DNA of 42,291 nt from Altererythrobacter sp. (GCA_013002295.1 JABDKI010000041.1:1-42291), one strand, 5' to 3'; positions 1-9,942 are shown, counted from the first letter of the stretch. Program-made: numbers and translations. Notes: generated by a model from the letters alone, not told the origin.

Positions 1-569
1 CCTTCGATCCGCGTGACACCTTGTGCTTCCGCGATTTTCCTCAGGTGCCGTCCATAGGCGATGGCATCGAAATGGTATGCATGTGGCAGCAGCTCGCTGA
101 GTCGTCCCGGGTTGCGGGGATCGAACCCGAAACGGGCAAGGTCGGTCGCTGCGCGGCCCAAGAACAATTCTTCCCATCTGGGATAGTCGGCTGCGCCCGC
201 CTGCTGTCCAAGGCGCCACCAATGATGCATCCTGACCAGCGCGTCGAGCTCTTGCCCGACACGTCCGAAAGCATGAAGGTACCGATCACCCACATTGCCC
301 CAGTTCTCGAACTGGATTCCCGCTTTGAAGGTGCCCTGCGTGTCGCGCAGAAAGGCAGCTTCATCGACGCCGCAGAAATTGTTGAACTTGCGGATCGGCG
401 GGATGGTCGCTTCGCCTACACCAACGACGCCGATCGCATCGCTTTCTAACAGCTCGATTTCGGCTATGCGACCGAATATGCGCGACAGGAATGTTGCAGC
501 CATCCAACCGGCCGAACCACCGCCGACGATGAGAATCTTGCGCAAAGGATCGCTGCGAGGATCAGTCAT
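1..569 (-). CDS. Flavin-dependent tryptophan halogenase-like protein, N-terminal part (runs off the window at base 1)
   Basis: Reverse-strand translation from ATG at 567-569: MTDPRSDPLRKILIVGGGSAGWMAATFLSRIFGRIAEIELLESDAIGVVGVGEATIPPIRKFNNFCGVDEAAFLRDTQGTFKAGIQFENWG...; GGGSAGW dinucleotide-binding motif and GVGEATIPP are typical of tryptophan halogenases. Missing from the ORF track because it has no stop inside the window. Confidence 0.88.
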   Translation of the reverse strand, partial: MTDPRSDPLRKILIVGGGSAGWMAATFLSRIFGRIAEIELLESDAIGVVGVGEATIPPIRKFNNFCGVDEAAFLRDTQGTFKAGIQFENWGNVGDRYLHAFGRVGQELDALVRMHHWWRLGQQAGAADYPRWEELFLGRAATDLARFGFDPRNPGRLSELLPHAYHFDAIAYGRHLRKIAEAQGVTRIE

Positions 570-2331
570 GCGCAAATTCTCCCAAAGCATCGCGCAATGG
601 GCCTAGCCAAGGTCCATAGGCTTTCCAAGCGCTGATGCCCTTGCGATTGAGCGGCTTGCGCACTTGCTCACTGCTCGCGGTTGCAACGGGTTCTTTGGAA
701 AGGTGGAACTCAAGCACTTGCGGCTCGAACGGGATATCGATCGCTGAGAACATGGAACTGGTCTCACTCTCGGCTGAATCCACCAAAGCTTCGTAGCCCT
801 GAAGATGGATTCGCCCCGGGAAGCGTCGTGACAATGTGTCCGTCTGGCGAACATAATCCCCGTAAAACAGGCCGATATCGGATAGATCGCTGGCGGCTGG
901 ATGCCCTCTGGCGAACAGCGTCTTGAAGTTTGACCAGCAACAATCCATCGCGTCGCGCCGAATGTCTATGATGCGCGCCTGTGGCAACATGCGCAGGATC
1001 AAGGGCAAATGGCGCCAGTTCATGTGAAGCTTGTCGACAAAGAAGCCGGCATTGGTCTTCATGCGCTCTTTCGCGCGAGCGACATACCATTGCCCCATAT
1101 TGGCAAGAGCGGCATCGCTCAGACCTGCGATAGCCTGTTCTAGCTTATCCTCGCCTGCATCTTGGCGCAGCCGATCGACCATATGCGGCACGATAGAGAG
1201 TTCGCCTAACGCCTCGATGCCGGAGTGCTGGCCCAACATCCTCTCGACCAAGGTTGAGCCGGCTCGCGGCATACCCAGAACGAAGATCGGTACTGGCTCA
1301 GCGGGGTCGGGCCTGTGCGCAGATGGTTCTGGATCGTCCCCTAGTGCGCCAAGGTATCGATCAACTTGCGATGTGATGTCATGCGCGTCATAGGGCTGCG
1401 CCAGGCGGCGAAGCCTGTTGCCCGCTGCGAACTGAGCAAAGGCCTGTTCAGCCGCACCTTGTGCGTCGTGCGCAATGCCCAGCGCGAAATGAAGATTGCC
1501 AGCGTGCTCGGGCTGGTCACCGCGTTGTGCAAGCGCCTGCTCAATCTGCGTGACATCACCCGCTGTAAGGACAGATGCATCCAGATCAGCAAGACTCCAC
1601 CACGCGCGGCCATGACAGGGATCCTCTGCAATCGCGCTACGATAGGCTTCCGTGGCTTCTTCACGCTTGCCATCAAAACGCAGGCTGTCGCCAAGGTTGG
1701 TCAGCGCGTCGGGTGATCGCGGATCGAGCCGAACCAGTTCCCGATTGGCCTTGGTCGCGGCAGCATAGTCACCGCGCTCAGTGTGAATGCGCGAAAGCAG
1801 ATTGACCAGCTCGGCATCATCGCGGCGTTTTTCAGCCACTGGCTGGATGACACGCAAGGCATCGGTCAACCGATCGGTCAGCATCAATGCATTAGCATAG
1901 AGAATGCGCGCACGCAGGAAACCCGGGGCGCGGCTGAGCACTTTTTCCAGCATAGGCAGCACTTTGTAGGCTACGCCCAGCGCAATTCCGGCCTCCGCCG
2001 ACAGTGTCAATGCGGCCAGATCATCGGGTTCATGCTGCAAATGTTCAGCCAAGATCCGGCTGGCTTCGCCAAATTCCTGCGCAGTCATCTGCTGTGCGGC
2101 CTTGGTCAGCGCCGGCACCGCAGAGCTGTGATGGATAGCGGCGATTTCTGCCTGCTGTGCTTCAGCGGCCTCACCTAGCTCTCGGTGTGCAGCTGCCGCA
2201 GTGCGCAAGAGCCTGGGATCGCTAGGCGACTGTTTCAAGCGCCCTTGCGCCTCCGCCAGTACAGAACGGATGTCGGCTTCACTCTTACCGGAAGTTGCAT
2301 TCCCGTTAGTCACGATGTCATGCTCATTCAT
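562..2331 (-). CDS. TPR-repeat sulfotransferase family protein
   Basis: ORF 562..2379 with likely start MNEHDIVTNG at 2331; N-terminal TPR-like helical repeats, then sulfotransferase PAPS-binding motif FVLGMPRAGSTLVERMLGQHSGIEALGEL. Confidence 0.88.
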   Translation of the reverse strand: MNEHDIVTNGNATSGKSEADIRSVLAEAQGRLKQSPSDPRLLRTAAAAHRELGEAAEAQQAEIAAIHHSSAVPALTKAAQQMTAQEFGEASRILAEHLQHEPDDLAALTLSAEAGIALGVAYKVLPMLEKVLSRAPGFLRARILYANALMLTDRLTDALRVIQPVAEKRRDDAELVNLLSRIHTERGDYAAATKANRELVRLDPRSPDALTNLGDSLRFDGKREEATEAYRSAIAEDPCHGRAWWSLADLDASVLTAGDVTQIEQALAQRGDQPEHAGNLHFALGIAHDAQGAAEQAFAQFAAGNRLRRLAQPYDAHDITSQVDRYLGALGDDPEPSAHRPDPAEPVPIFVLGMPRAGSTLVERMLGQHSGIEALGELSIVPHMVDRLRQDAGEDKLEQAIAGLSDAALANMGQWYVARAKERMKTNAGFFVDKLHMNWRHLPLILRMLPQARIIDIRRDAMDCCWSNFKTLFARGHPAASDLSDIGLFYGDYVRQTDTLSRRFPGRIHLQGYEALVDSAESETSSMFSAIDIPFEPQVLEFHLSKEPVATASSEQVRKPLNRKGISAWKAYGPWLGPLRDALGEFAHD

Positions 2332-3109
2332 AGCCCAGGATCGTGCGGAGGCCCGGGCTTGCGAAGTCGACCATCGCACGCTGTTGCTGGCTCAGCTCAT
2401 CGGGGAGAGAGGTGATCTTGCCCGACAAGTTCTGCTTGGCCGTACCGCTGTTCGCAGGGTCTGAACCGATCTTCACCCGCGCACGCCAGTCGCTTGGCAT
2501 GGCGATACCGCAAGCCTCAAACAGATCGCGGAAATATGCCTCTGACGCGGGCGTTTCCAAATCACGGAGCGCAGCTACCAGCTCTTCATATCGTACCAGG
2601 TGAACACCGGTGCCGAGCCACGCCACTGCGTTGTGGGCATAGGTTTCCTTTAAGGCAGGCAGGGCGCGTGGAATACCGAAAATGACCATGCTGATCAGGT
2701 CATCAGCGCTGATCGGAGCTGACTTCAACATTTCAAGCTCGCCGGTAAACTCGTCGGAGAGCATGAAGCGCGCCTTGGAAAGCACCCAGCTATAGGGATC
2801 GCGCACCAGCAGCAGTTTGCGCGCGACGCTAGTCGAAATGGCGGAAACGTCCGAATGGAACAGGTGCCCCCAGCTCAGTTTGGCTGGCGGGCCATCAAAT
2901 GCGGCCAGATGATCACGCAGGTTTCCGTACTGAATGAAATCGCGGTCATAGTGCTGCTCGACCGGGACAAACATTCGGATGATATTGCGCAGCAAATGGC
3001 TGCCTGACTTTGGCACTGAGTTCAAAAACAGATGCTGTTCCAGCGGCGCTTGCTCGAATTCAGCATTGCGCGCATTCAAATCGTCAGGTTTCAGGTGAAT
3101 CTCAGGCAT
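2324..3109 (-). CDS. Sulfotransferase domain protein
   Basis: 261 aa; 5'-PSB-like motif NSVPKSGSHLLRNIIRM and LLVRDPYSWVLSKARFM; stop overlaps the start of the TPR-sulfotransferase. Confidence 0.8.
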   Translation of the reverse strand: MPEIHLKPDDLNARNAEFEQAPLEQHLFLNSVPKSGSHLLRNIIRMFVPVEQHYDRDFIQYGNLRDHLAAFDGPPAKLSWGHLFHSDVSAISTSVARKLLLVRDPYSWVLSKARFMLSDEFTGELEMLKSAPISADDLISMVIFGIPRALPALKETYAHNAVAWLGTGVHLVRYEELVAALRDLETPASEAYFRDLFEACGIAMPSDWRARVKIGSDPANSGTAKQNLSGKITSLPDELSQQQRAMVDFASPGLRTILGYE

Positions 3110-3149
3110 GATCTATTTCAATGTAACGGGTCAATGAGGCCAAGCCCAA

Positions 3150-3184
3150 TAAAAAAGGGGTGACGGACAATGCCCGCCACCCCT
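3150..3184 (-). terminator. Rho-independent terminator downstream of the TonB-dependent receptor gene
   Basis: AGGGGTG (3156-3162) / CACCCCT (3178-3184) stem with an A-run on + (T-run on -) at the 3' side; begins ~25 nt after the receptor stop codon. Confidence 0.7.
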
Positions 3185-3207
3185 CTATTGTCCGCTAAGC
3201 GTTCGAC

Positions 3208-6200
3208 TTAGAACTTCGCGCGGGCTTGCAGGAAGGCGCGACGACCAAGGAAGTCATACTGCGATGCCTGCGGCACATTTGCGAAAGCAGTCACGAGACC
3301 GGAAACCTGCGGGGGTTCTGTATCGAACAGGTTCGCAACACCCAGCGTGATCTCAAAGCGATCATCGTCGAAGCTCTGCGTGATCGAGGCATTGTGATAC
3401 CAGACTGCATTCGTGCGCGGCACGACACAGTATGGTTCGCCATAGACCACCTCGAACGAAGGTGTTGGGTTACACAGACCGCCGAAGTCTTCGATGTAGT
3501 CTGCTTCACTCGACGAGGCGCCGATAACCGTGACACCATAGAGAAGTGTCGTGTTACCCTTTTCCCATGTCGTGATGAGATTGCCAGTGAACTTGGGATC
3601 GCCAACGTCACCGTTCAGTTTCTCATCTTCTGTCAGGTTTGCTGCATCAGAACCGAACGTAATGATCTGGTCCTTGGTTTGCAGTGTCGCTTGGCCAAGC
3701 AATGACAGTTCACCCAAATCACCAAGATCGTGGCGAACACGCAGGGTAAAGTCGATGCCCTTGTTGCTCTGTTCGTCAATGTTGATGAACTGACGGTTCA
3801 CGAAACGAATATTGTTGATGTCGCCATCCTGACCGCGCTCGAAGAACGAACAGAAAGGATTGTTCGGGAAATCAACCGAATCGTAGCAACCTGACACGAT
3901 CTGGAATGGATTGAGTTGTGAAATCTCACCTTCAACCGTAATGTCGAAGTAGTCGATCGTCAGCGCGATGTCCGTATCCGGCAAGAAGTCGAATGACGGT
4001 GTCAAGATCATGCTAGCCGTAAAAGCAGTCGACGTTTCCGGTTCAAGTACACCCAGACCGCCTGAAGTGAATACAGATACCTGAATACCTGCACCCGTGT
4101 GGTCAGCAGGAATACCAGTGGCTGGACCGTTCAGGAAGCTCTGGTCGGCCTGGCAATTGGTTGCGATACGCTGTGTGATCGTGCCGTCATCCAACTGTTC
4201 CTGCCAGCGGACACAAGGGTCCACATTACGCTGACGCGCACCGCTTGCCTGACTGCCAAGGAATTGCTCGAACAAGGCTGGTGCGCGGTAAGACGTACCA
4301 TATGTCGAACGCAGACGCAGCCAATCGGTCACGGTCCAGTTGCCAGTTAGCTTGTAGGTCCAGTTGCCGTTGCTGGCGTCGCTACGGCCATCGGGAGCGG
4401 TTGCGCTCACATTGGTGACACGAGCAGCGGCCGAGATTTCAAGGTTCTCGACCAACAGCTTGTCGCGGATCAGCGGAAGGTTGATTTCGGCAAAGGCTTC
4501 CTTCGTCGTTGTCCGGCCGCGAGTGGGCGTCGACGAGAAGTTGTTCGCAAAGCCGTTATCGACAAAGTCATCCGGATTGTTCGGATCACCACCTGGAACC
4601 AACGCATTGGTAATATCGCCTGGCGTATCATCGATCTCGTCGCGCCGAATTACCGCACCCAGAGCGAAGCCAAACGGACCAGCGGGCAGTTCGAACAGCT
4701 CGCCAGAAACAGACGCTTCTGCAAACATTTGCTCGTAAATTGTTACGCCAGTCTCCTCACCGACCAGATACTCGACTTCCTCGGGAGTGAGGTCACCGGC
4801 CATGACCCGCGGATCAACCCAGTTGATCTGCAGGCACGGCTTGTTCTCGATAGCTGTAAACAGTCCGGCGCAACCGTATCCATAAGCACGATCAGTCTGC
4901 TGTGTGATACTGTCCTGCAAGATTTGCTGCAGAGTGTATTTGCCTTCAGACCGGCTGTATTGGCCATGCACATCATAAGACAACTTGTCTGTCAGGTCAC
5001 CACGAACGCCGAGGACACCGCGATAGTAGTCGACATCGATCCAGTTGTCGTATTGATCGAGGATACCAGTCGGGCTGATGAAAGCTCCCAGACCGCCAAA
5101 AGAAGTCCAACCCGGGAACGGATCGTCCGGATCGCCCGGAGCATAAAGGTCTGTGTAGCCGAAGTTATAGAACTGCGAGTAGGTATCAACATAAGTCTCG
5201 CGACGGTTGAAAAGCCCTTCCGCGTAAACTTCCACGCCTTCGGTCAGTTCGAATGCCGCATCGGCATACAGCGTGAAACGCTCGGTTTCCGGAATGACAG
5301 TGCTGGCCTGCTCAAACGGGTGATAGGCGTTACGCAGAATGTATGCGTTAGGGTCTTCATAGCTGACCGCGAACCAGCCCGGAGGCGTGATTACGTTGCC
5401 AGGATTGACCGCAGGGCCGGGAGGTGGAATGAAATTACCAAGGTTATCGTTACCATAGCTGAACTGCAGCAGCGAGACGATGGTTGGGTTGAAGAAGTTG
5501 GGATCCTGATCCTGAAGGTTGTCTGAGAAATATGTCCATACATGGCCCCAGAGCGTTCCATTCGGGCAGCCCAGTTCGCCTGTTCGCGGATCGATCAGAT
5601 CAAGCCGACGCTGGCCATCTTCGCTGAAGACATAATCTTCAGGACAGCCAAGGAAATCGCGGTCCTGTCGCTGCAGTTCGCGCTGCTTGTAATAGTCGCC
5701 TGCGAGAAGGATGTGACCGCGGTCAAACTCCTTGCCCCAGGCAAGGCTTACGCTGGTTTCTTCACCGCCTTCTTCGAAAGTTTGCGAACGGAAGAAATCG
5801 AACTCAAGACCATCCGTCTGCTTTTTCGTCCGAATGTTGACCACACCTGCCACAGCGTCTGAACCGTAGATCGAGGATGCGCCGTCTTTGAGCACATCAA
5901 CTTGCTCAATGATAATGCCCGGCAGAACGTTGAGGTCAAAGGCCGAAACAGCACCACGCGTACCAGCGGGGCCAGCGCGGCGGTCATTCAGCAAGACGAG
6001 CGTACGTTCTGCACCCAGTCCACGCAAAGACACCGTCTGCGCACCGGGACCACCATTCGAGATGGTGTTCGCAGAGATCGCTGACGTAATCTGGGTCGAT
6101 CCATTGGCAATCGGAGACTGCTGGATGATTTCCGCAGCAGAATTCAAACCTTGTTTGCGCTGCAAGTCTGGATCGATGATTGTTAGCGGCGAAGCGCTGG

Positions 6201-6411
6201 TCGTTTCATTCCGGCGAATACGGGAGCCGGTAACGATGATCGCCCCCTCGTCCGCTGCCTGTGTGGAATTGTCATCCAAAACCACTGCTTGATCTTCATC
6301 GGCGTCCTGCGCAACCGCTGGCGTTGCCAGCGTGATGGCCAGGGCCGAAACCCCGGCGCTGGTCAGCCAGCGCACGGCCTTTGGATCCGAGAATCCGGCA
6401 CAACTTTTCAT
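3208..6411 (-). CDS. TonB-dependent receptor, outer membrane
   Basis: ORF 3208..6465, likely start MKSCAGFSD at 6411; signal peptide, plug-domain sequence (IIVTGSRIRRNETTSASPLTIID...AERTLVLLNDRRAGPAGTRG...IEQVDVLKDGASSIYGSDAVAGVVNI) and C-terminal aromatic beta-barrel end ...FLGRRAFLQARAKF. Confidence 0.95.
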   Translation of the reverse strand: MKSCAGFSDPKAVRWLTSAGVSALAITLATPAVAQDADEDQAVVLDDNSTQAADEGAIIVTGSRIRRNETTSASPLTIIDPDLQRKQGLNSAAEIIQQSPIANGSTQITSAISANTISNGGPGAQTVSLRGLGAERTLVLLNDRRAGPAGTRGAVSAFDLNVLPGIIIEQVDVLKDGASSIYGSDAVAGVVNIRTKKQTDGLEFDFFRSQTFEEGGEETSVSLAWGKEFDRGHILLAGDYYKQRELQRQDRDFLGCPEDYVFSEDGQRRLDLIDPRTGELGCPNGTLWGHVWTYFSDNLQDQDPNFFNPTIVSLLQFSYGNDNLGNFIPPPGPAVNPGNVITPPGWFAVSYEDPNAYILRNAYHPFEQASTVIPETERFTLYADAAFELTEGVEVYAEGLFNRRETYVDTYSQFYNFGYTDLYAPGDPDDPFPGWTSFGGLGAFISPTGILDQYDNWIDVDYYRGVLGVRGDLTDKLSYDVHGQYSRSEGKYTLQQILQDSITQQTDRAYGYGCAGLFTAIENKPCLQINWVDPRVMAGDLTPEEVEYLVGEETGVTIYEQMFAEASVSGELFELPAGPFGFALGAVIRRDEIDDTPGDITNALVPGGDPNNPDDFVDNGFANNFSSTPTRGRTTTKEAFAEINLPLIRDKLLVENLEISAAARVTNVSATAPDGRSDASNGNWTYKLTGNWTVTDWLRLRSTYGTSYRAPALFEQFLGSQASGARQRNVDPCVRWQEQLDDGTITQRIATNCQADQSFLNGPATGIPADHTGAGIQVSVFTSGGLGVLEPETSTAFTASMILTPSFDFLPDTDIALTIDYFDITVEGEISQLNPFQIVSGCYDSVDFPNNPFCSFFERGQDGDINNIRFVNRQFINIDEQSNKGIDFTLRVRHDLGDLGELSLLGQATLQTKDQIITFGSDAANLTEDEKLNGDVGDPKFTGNLITTWEKGNTTLLYGVTVIGASSSEADYIEDFGGLCNPTPSFEVVYGEPYCVVPRTNAVWYHNASITQSFDDDRFEITLGVANLFDTEPPQVSGLVTAFANVPQASQYDFLGRRAFLQARAKF

Positions 6412-6771
6412 GAGTTTTCCCCTGTCGGGCTGATAAGCATCAGCTAAGTGTCCAATGTTCGCCAAAAAAGGCTTTCAGCCCATTCAACGTTCAGTCCCGA
6501 ACTTTGACTAGACTACAAAATCACCCATTCCGCAAGGCTCTCCAGTCACTTATGACATAATGAAGGGTTTGCTGTGTCTCGGCGGCAACACGCGCATGCC
6601 GCGGGAAGGGTCAACATGTAACGGCATCCGTTCTATCATAATGGTTTCACTACGAATTGGTTTGGGGCGCTAGTCAGAATACGATACTTCTTTGGGAAGA
6701 AAACGCCTACTGGCCATGCGGCGAGAATGAGCCCTGCACCAAGCAGCTGGTTACGAAAAAGGACATGCTCA

Positions 6772-7866
6772 ATGGGTAAGCTTTCCGGCATTACAGTTAT
6801 CGATCTGACGCAGTTCCTACCGGGACCGATGATGACGGTCATGATGGCGGATCAGGGCGCGGACGTTATCAAGGTCGAACCGCCGACCGGGGATCCTGCG
6901 CGCGTGCAGGAACCATTCGATACGTATGACGAGACCGAGCATTCGATCTGGTTCGCAAATTTGAACCGCGGAAAGAGAAGCGTGGTTCTCGATCTGAAGA
7001 GCGAGGATGGTAGATCCTCACTGCGAGAACTTATCAAAAGCGCTGACGTGTTTGTCGAAGGCTTTCGTCCTGGGGTAATGCAGCGGCTGGGCTTTGATTA
7101 TGATTGCGTCAAAGCGATCAAGCCTGACATTGTTTATTGTTCGATTTCGGCGTTTGGCCAGGAAGGTGCGTTGGCGCATCACCCCGCTCATGACATGGCG
7201 GTCCAGGCGCTCGCAGGTTTTCTGGCGGTCAACGACGGCCCAGATGGCACGCCAGTGGTGCCTGGCGCAGCGAGCGCCGATCTCGCAGCTGGTCTCACCG
7301 CATTGTCAGCGGTGCTGATGGCGCTGCTTGGGCGTGATCGTACTGGCGAGGGCGCCTATATCGATTGCGCTATGTTCGATAGTTTGCTGCCGTGGTGCGC
7401 TCACACCGCTGGGAGCGCCATTGCAGGCGGCGCGAGCCCCGTCAGCCAGCGTCAGCGTTCGCTTGGCGGCGCGGGCTTCTATCAGATCTACATGACCAGT
7501 GATGGCATGCATGTCGTGCTGGGTGGGCGAGAGATCAAATTCGCGCAGAATCTTCTGAAGGCACTTGAGCGGGAAGATTTGCTGGCCGTGGCAGAGGCGC
7601 CGGCGGGCGAACAAGATGAATTGATCGCATTCTTGCGCGACACCTTCGTCACCAGAACCCGGGACGAATGGGTCGCCTGGTTCGCAGACAAAGACGTAGC
7701 GTTCGCTCCCGTGCTGAATTTCCGTGAAGCCCTGGACGAGCCGCACATCGCTGAGCGGGGTCTCTGGATCGAAGCAGCAGGCGGGGGCCATCACATTGCG
7801 CCTTCCATCCGCTTTGCAGGCGAGGACTGGATACCGGGCAAAGTACCGGGTCTAGGTGAGAGCTGA
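6772..7866 (+). CDS. CaiB/BaiF (family III) CoA-transferase
   Basis: ORF 6727..7866, likely start MGKLSGITVIDLTQFLPGPM at 6772 behind an AAGGA-like RBS; ADVIKVEPPTGDPAR, RGKRSVVLDLKS, HDMAVQALAGFLAVNDG motifs. Confidence 0.92.
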   Translation: MGKLSGITVIDLTQFLPGPMMTVMMADQGADVIKVEPPTGDPARVQEPFDTYDETEHSIWFANLNRGKRSVVLDLKSEDGRSSLRELIKSADVFVEGFRPGVMQRLGFDYDCVKAIKPDIVYCSISAFGQEGALAHHPAHDMAVQALAGFLAVNDGPDGTPVVPGAASADLAAGLTALSAVLMALLGRDRTGEGAYIDCAMFDSLLPWCAHTAGSAIAGGASPVSQRQRSLGGAGFYQIYMTSDGMHVVLGGREIKFAQNLLKALEREDLLAVAEAPAGEQDELIAFLRDTFVTRTRDEWVAWFADKDVAFAPVLNFREALDEPHIAERGLWIEAAGGGHHIAPSIRFAGEDWIPGKVPGLGES

Positions 7867-8062
7867 ACGCAAGTGCACGCCATACCTTGGGCGTCGACAT
7901 ATATCGCGCCAGTTCGCCTGGTTCAGACTCATTTCCTCGCGAAAGAAATGGAGACGGTCACAGCTCAACAAGACCGACAACAAAACCAAGCACTAGCTTG
8001 TGGCGATGCTTTGTGTTGGTCTAACACTGTGCGCGGAGACTAATCGTCGGCAGCTATTCCTG

Positions 8063-9907
8063 ATGGCGATTTCACTGGACGGGGGATTTGGCGGCGTGAG
8101 CAATGATCTGGCAAGTGATTGCTTCCGGCCACGCCTCGCGTTGCGGTTCGGGATTACGGGGCATCGGCCACCGCGGCTAAAGTCAGAACATCACCAGCAT
8201 GTCCGCGATCACTGCGCGCAGTTGTTCGAACTGGCTGCCAAATCGCTCTCTGACATTGTCGAAGAGCATCCCGGCATTTTTTCATCTGAGCCGGCCGAAA
8301 CTGTACTAGTTTCATCGCTCGCAGAAGGAGCAGACGTTCTTGCTGCGGAAGCTGCGCTGGGAAGCGGTGTCCGTTTGGCTGCATGTTTGCCATTTCCCGC
8401 CGAAGTATATGCAAAAGACTTCGGTGAAGTTGAATGGCGCAGCACGTCCTCTTTGCTTGATCAGGCGCAATCGGCCATGGCGCTGGCTGACTTCAATGGC
8501 GGTGACGAGGCGGCATATGAACACGCCGGGCGCCTCGTTCTCTCGCAATCGGATATATTGATCGCGGTTTGGGATGGAGAAGCCGCGCGCGGTAGAGGAG
8601 GGACCACGCAAGTTATTGCAGAAGCGGTCGCTCTGCATCAGCCGGTCATCCATATCGATGCCTCCGGAAAATCGCCTCCTGAATTGCTGTGGAGCGGTTT
8701 GCACGATGTTGTGCCAGACCGCCCGTCATTGGACGGCGTAGAGCGAACCGACGCGAAAGAAGCGTTGCCGCGACTGATCCACGCGCTTTGCGCACCGCCT
8801 TCAGGAGAGGAGCAGGCTGCGCTTAGAAAATTCGTTCAACCGCATCCCGACAGAAGTGAACGCCATTTTGCGTGGCCGGCGCTTTTGGCTGCAACAGGCG
8901 CTAAGAAGTTGCGCAAAACCTCTTTTCACCCTCCGAAACCGAGCGACAGCGTGGAATCTTTGCGCAATCATGTGGGGGCTTTCGCGGGGCAAGAGCGTTT
9001 TGGGGCACAATTGACTGAAGAGGTTGCGCGCCGGTTTGGACGGGCAGATGCCGAAGCGGGCTATTTCGCGCTGCGTTTCCGATCAAGTTTTGTGGCCAAT
9101 TTTGCCTTGGCTGGTCTCGCGGTCATGCTAGCCTTGTCAGGGCTGTTGTTCCCCGACGGGAAGAAATGGCTGATAACGGCTGAGTTGATCGTCATTCTGG
9201 TGATTATCATCAACACGCACGGAGCCAACCGGTCAAATCTCCACCAGCAATGGCTAAATCTGCGCCACCTGGCAGAGCGACTGAGGCTGCTGGCCATGTC
9301 TGCGACGCTTGGGCAACTTTCTCTTAGAGCGGTGGAAGATGGCACAACGCAACCTGGCTGGGTTAGTTGGTACGCCAGAGCGACCGCGCGAGAATTGGGG
9401 CTGGCGGGTCAAACATACGACCAAGCCTACCTCACTAAGGTACGCGCATCGATGCTGGAGCTCATTGATGATCAGGCGAGTTATCACGAAGCGAATGCGC
9501 ATTCGATGCATCACGCCAATCATGCGCTGCACCGGATGGGCGACGCGTTTTTCGTCGGCACGATTCTGGCCTGCCTTGCCTATCTTGGCACAGCAATTTT
9601 TGTTGGCAAGCCGGGCAACCTCGGCCCCTTCGGCGTGACAGAATTGGTCACTTTTGCAACCGCACTTTTTCCGGCTCTCGCTGCAGCGCTCTACGGCATC
9701 AGGATGCAGGGCGATTTCGCTGCGACAAGCGAACGATCAACGGTCATCGCCCGACAACTTGCTCAGCTGCGCAGCGCGATCGAGCGCGATCCACTAAGTT
9801 ACGAACGGCTGATTGATCGTTCGCGCAGGCTTGGCGAGATCATGCTGGCTGAAATCCACCAGTGGCGCTTGCACTATGAGACGCGTCCACTGAGCCTTCC
9901 GGGTTGA
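8063..9907 (+). CDS. Orphan SLOG-like nucleotide-binding domain fused to a SLATT-like transmembrane region (hypothetical membrane protein)
   Basis: ORF 8000..9907; start uncertain (8000, 8063 or a later GTG). N-terminus has RFGITGHRPPRL, VLVSSLAEGADVLAAEAAL and SDILIAVWDGEAARGRGGTTQVIAEAVALHQPVIHID (Rossmann/SLOG-like). C-terminal half has two TM hairpins with the W-x-x-L-R-x-L-A-E-R-L-R pattern after the first. Confidence 0.65.
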   Translation: MAISLDGGFGGVSNDLASDCFRPRLALRFGITGHRPPRLKSEHHQHVRDHCAQLFELAAKSLSDIVEEHPGIFSSEPAETVLVSSLAEGADVLAAEAALGSGVRLAACLPFPAEVYAKDFGEVEWRSTSSLLDQAQSAMALADFNGGDEAAYEHAGRLVLSQSDILIAVWDGEAARGRGGTTQVIAEAVALHQPVIHIDASGKSPPELLWSGLHDVVPDRPSLDGVERTDAKEALPRLIHALCAPPSGEEQAALRKFVQPHPDRSERHFAWPALLAATGAKKLRKTSFHPPKPSDSVESLRNHVGAFAGQERFGAQLTEEVARRFGRADAEAGYFALRFRSSFVANFALAGLAVMLALSGLLFPDGKKWLITAELIVILVIIINTHGANRSNLHQQWLNLRHLAERLRLLAMSATLGQLSLRAVEDGTTQPGWVSWYARATARELGLAGQTYDQAYLTKVRASMLELIDDQASYHEANAHSMHHANHALHRMGDAFFVGTILACLAYLGTAIFVGKPGNLGPFGVTELVTFATALFPALAAALYGIRMQGDFAATSERSTVIARQLAQLRSAIERDPLSYERLIDRSRRLGEIMLAEIHQWRLHYETRPLSLPG

Positions 9908-9942
9908 ACCCTTCAAGGCATTAACTGTGATTGGTTAGGCGC

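Noticed and set aside
3226-5862. Several + strand ORFs (e.g. 4729..5526, 265 aa) antisense to the TonB-dependent receptor
   Set aside because: They lie entirely opposite a convincing TBDR gene and lack recognisable domains; typical shadow ORFs in moderately GC-rich DNA.
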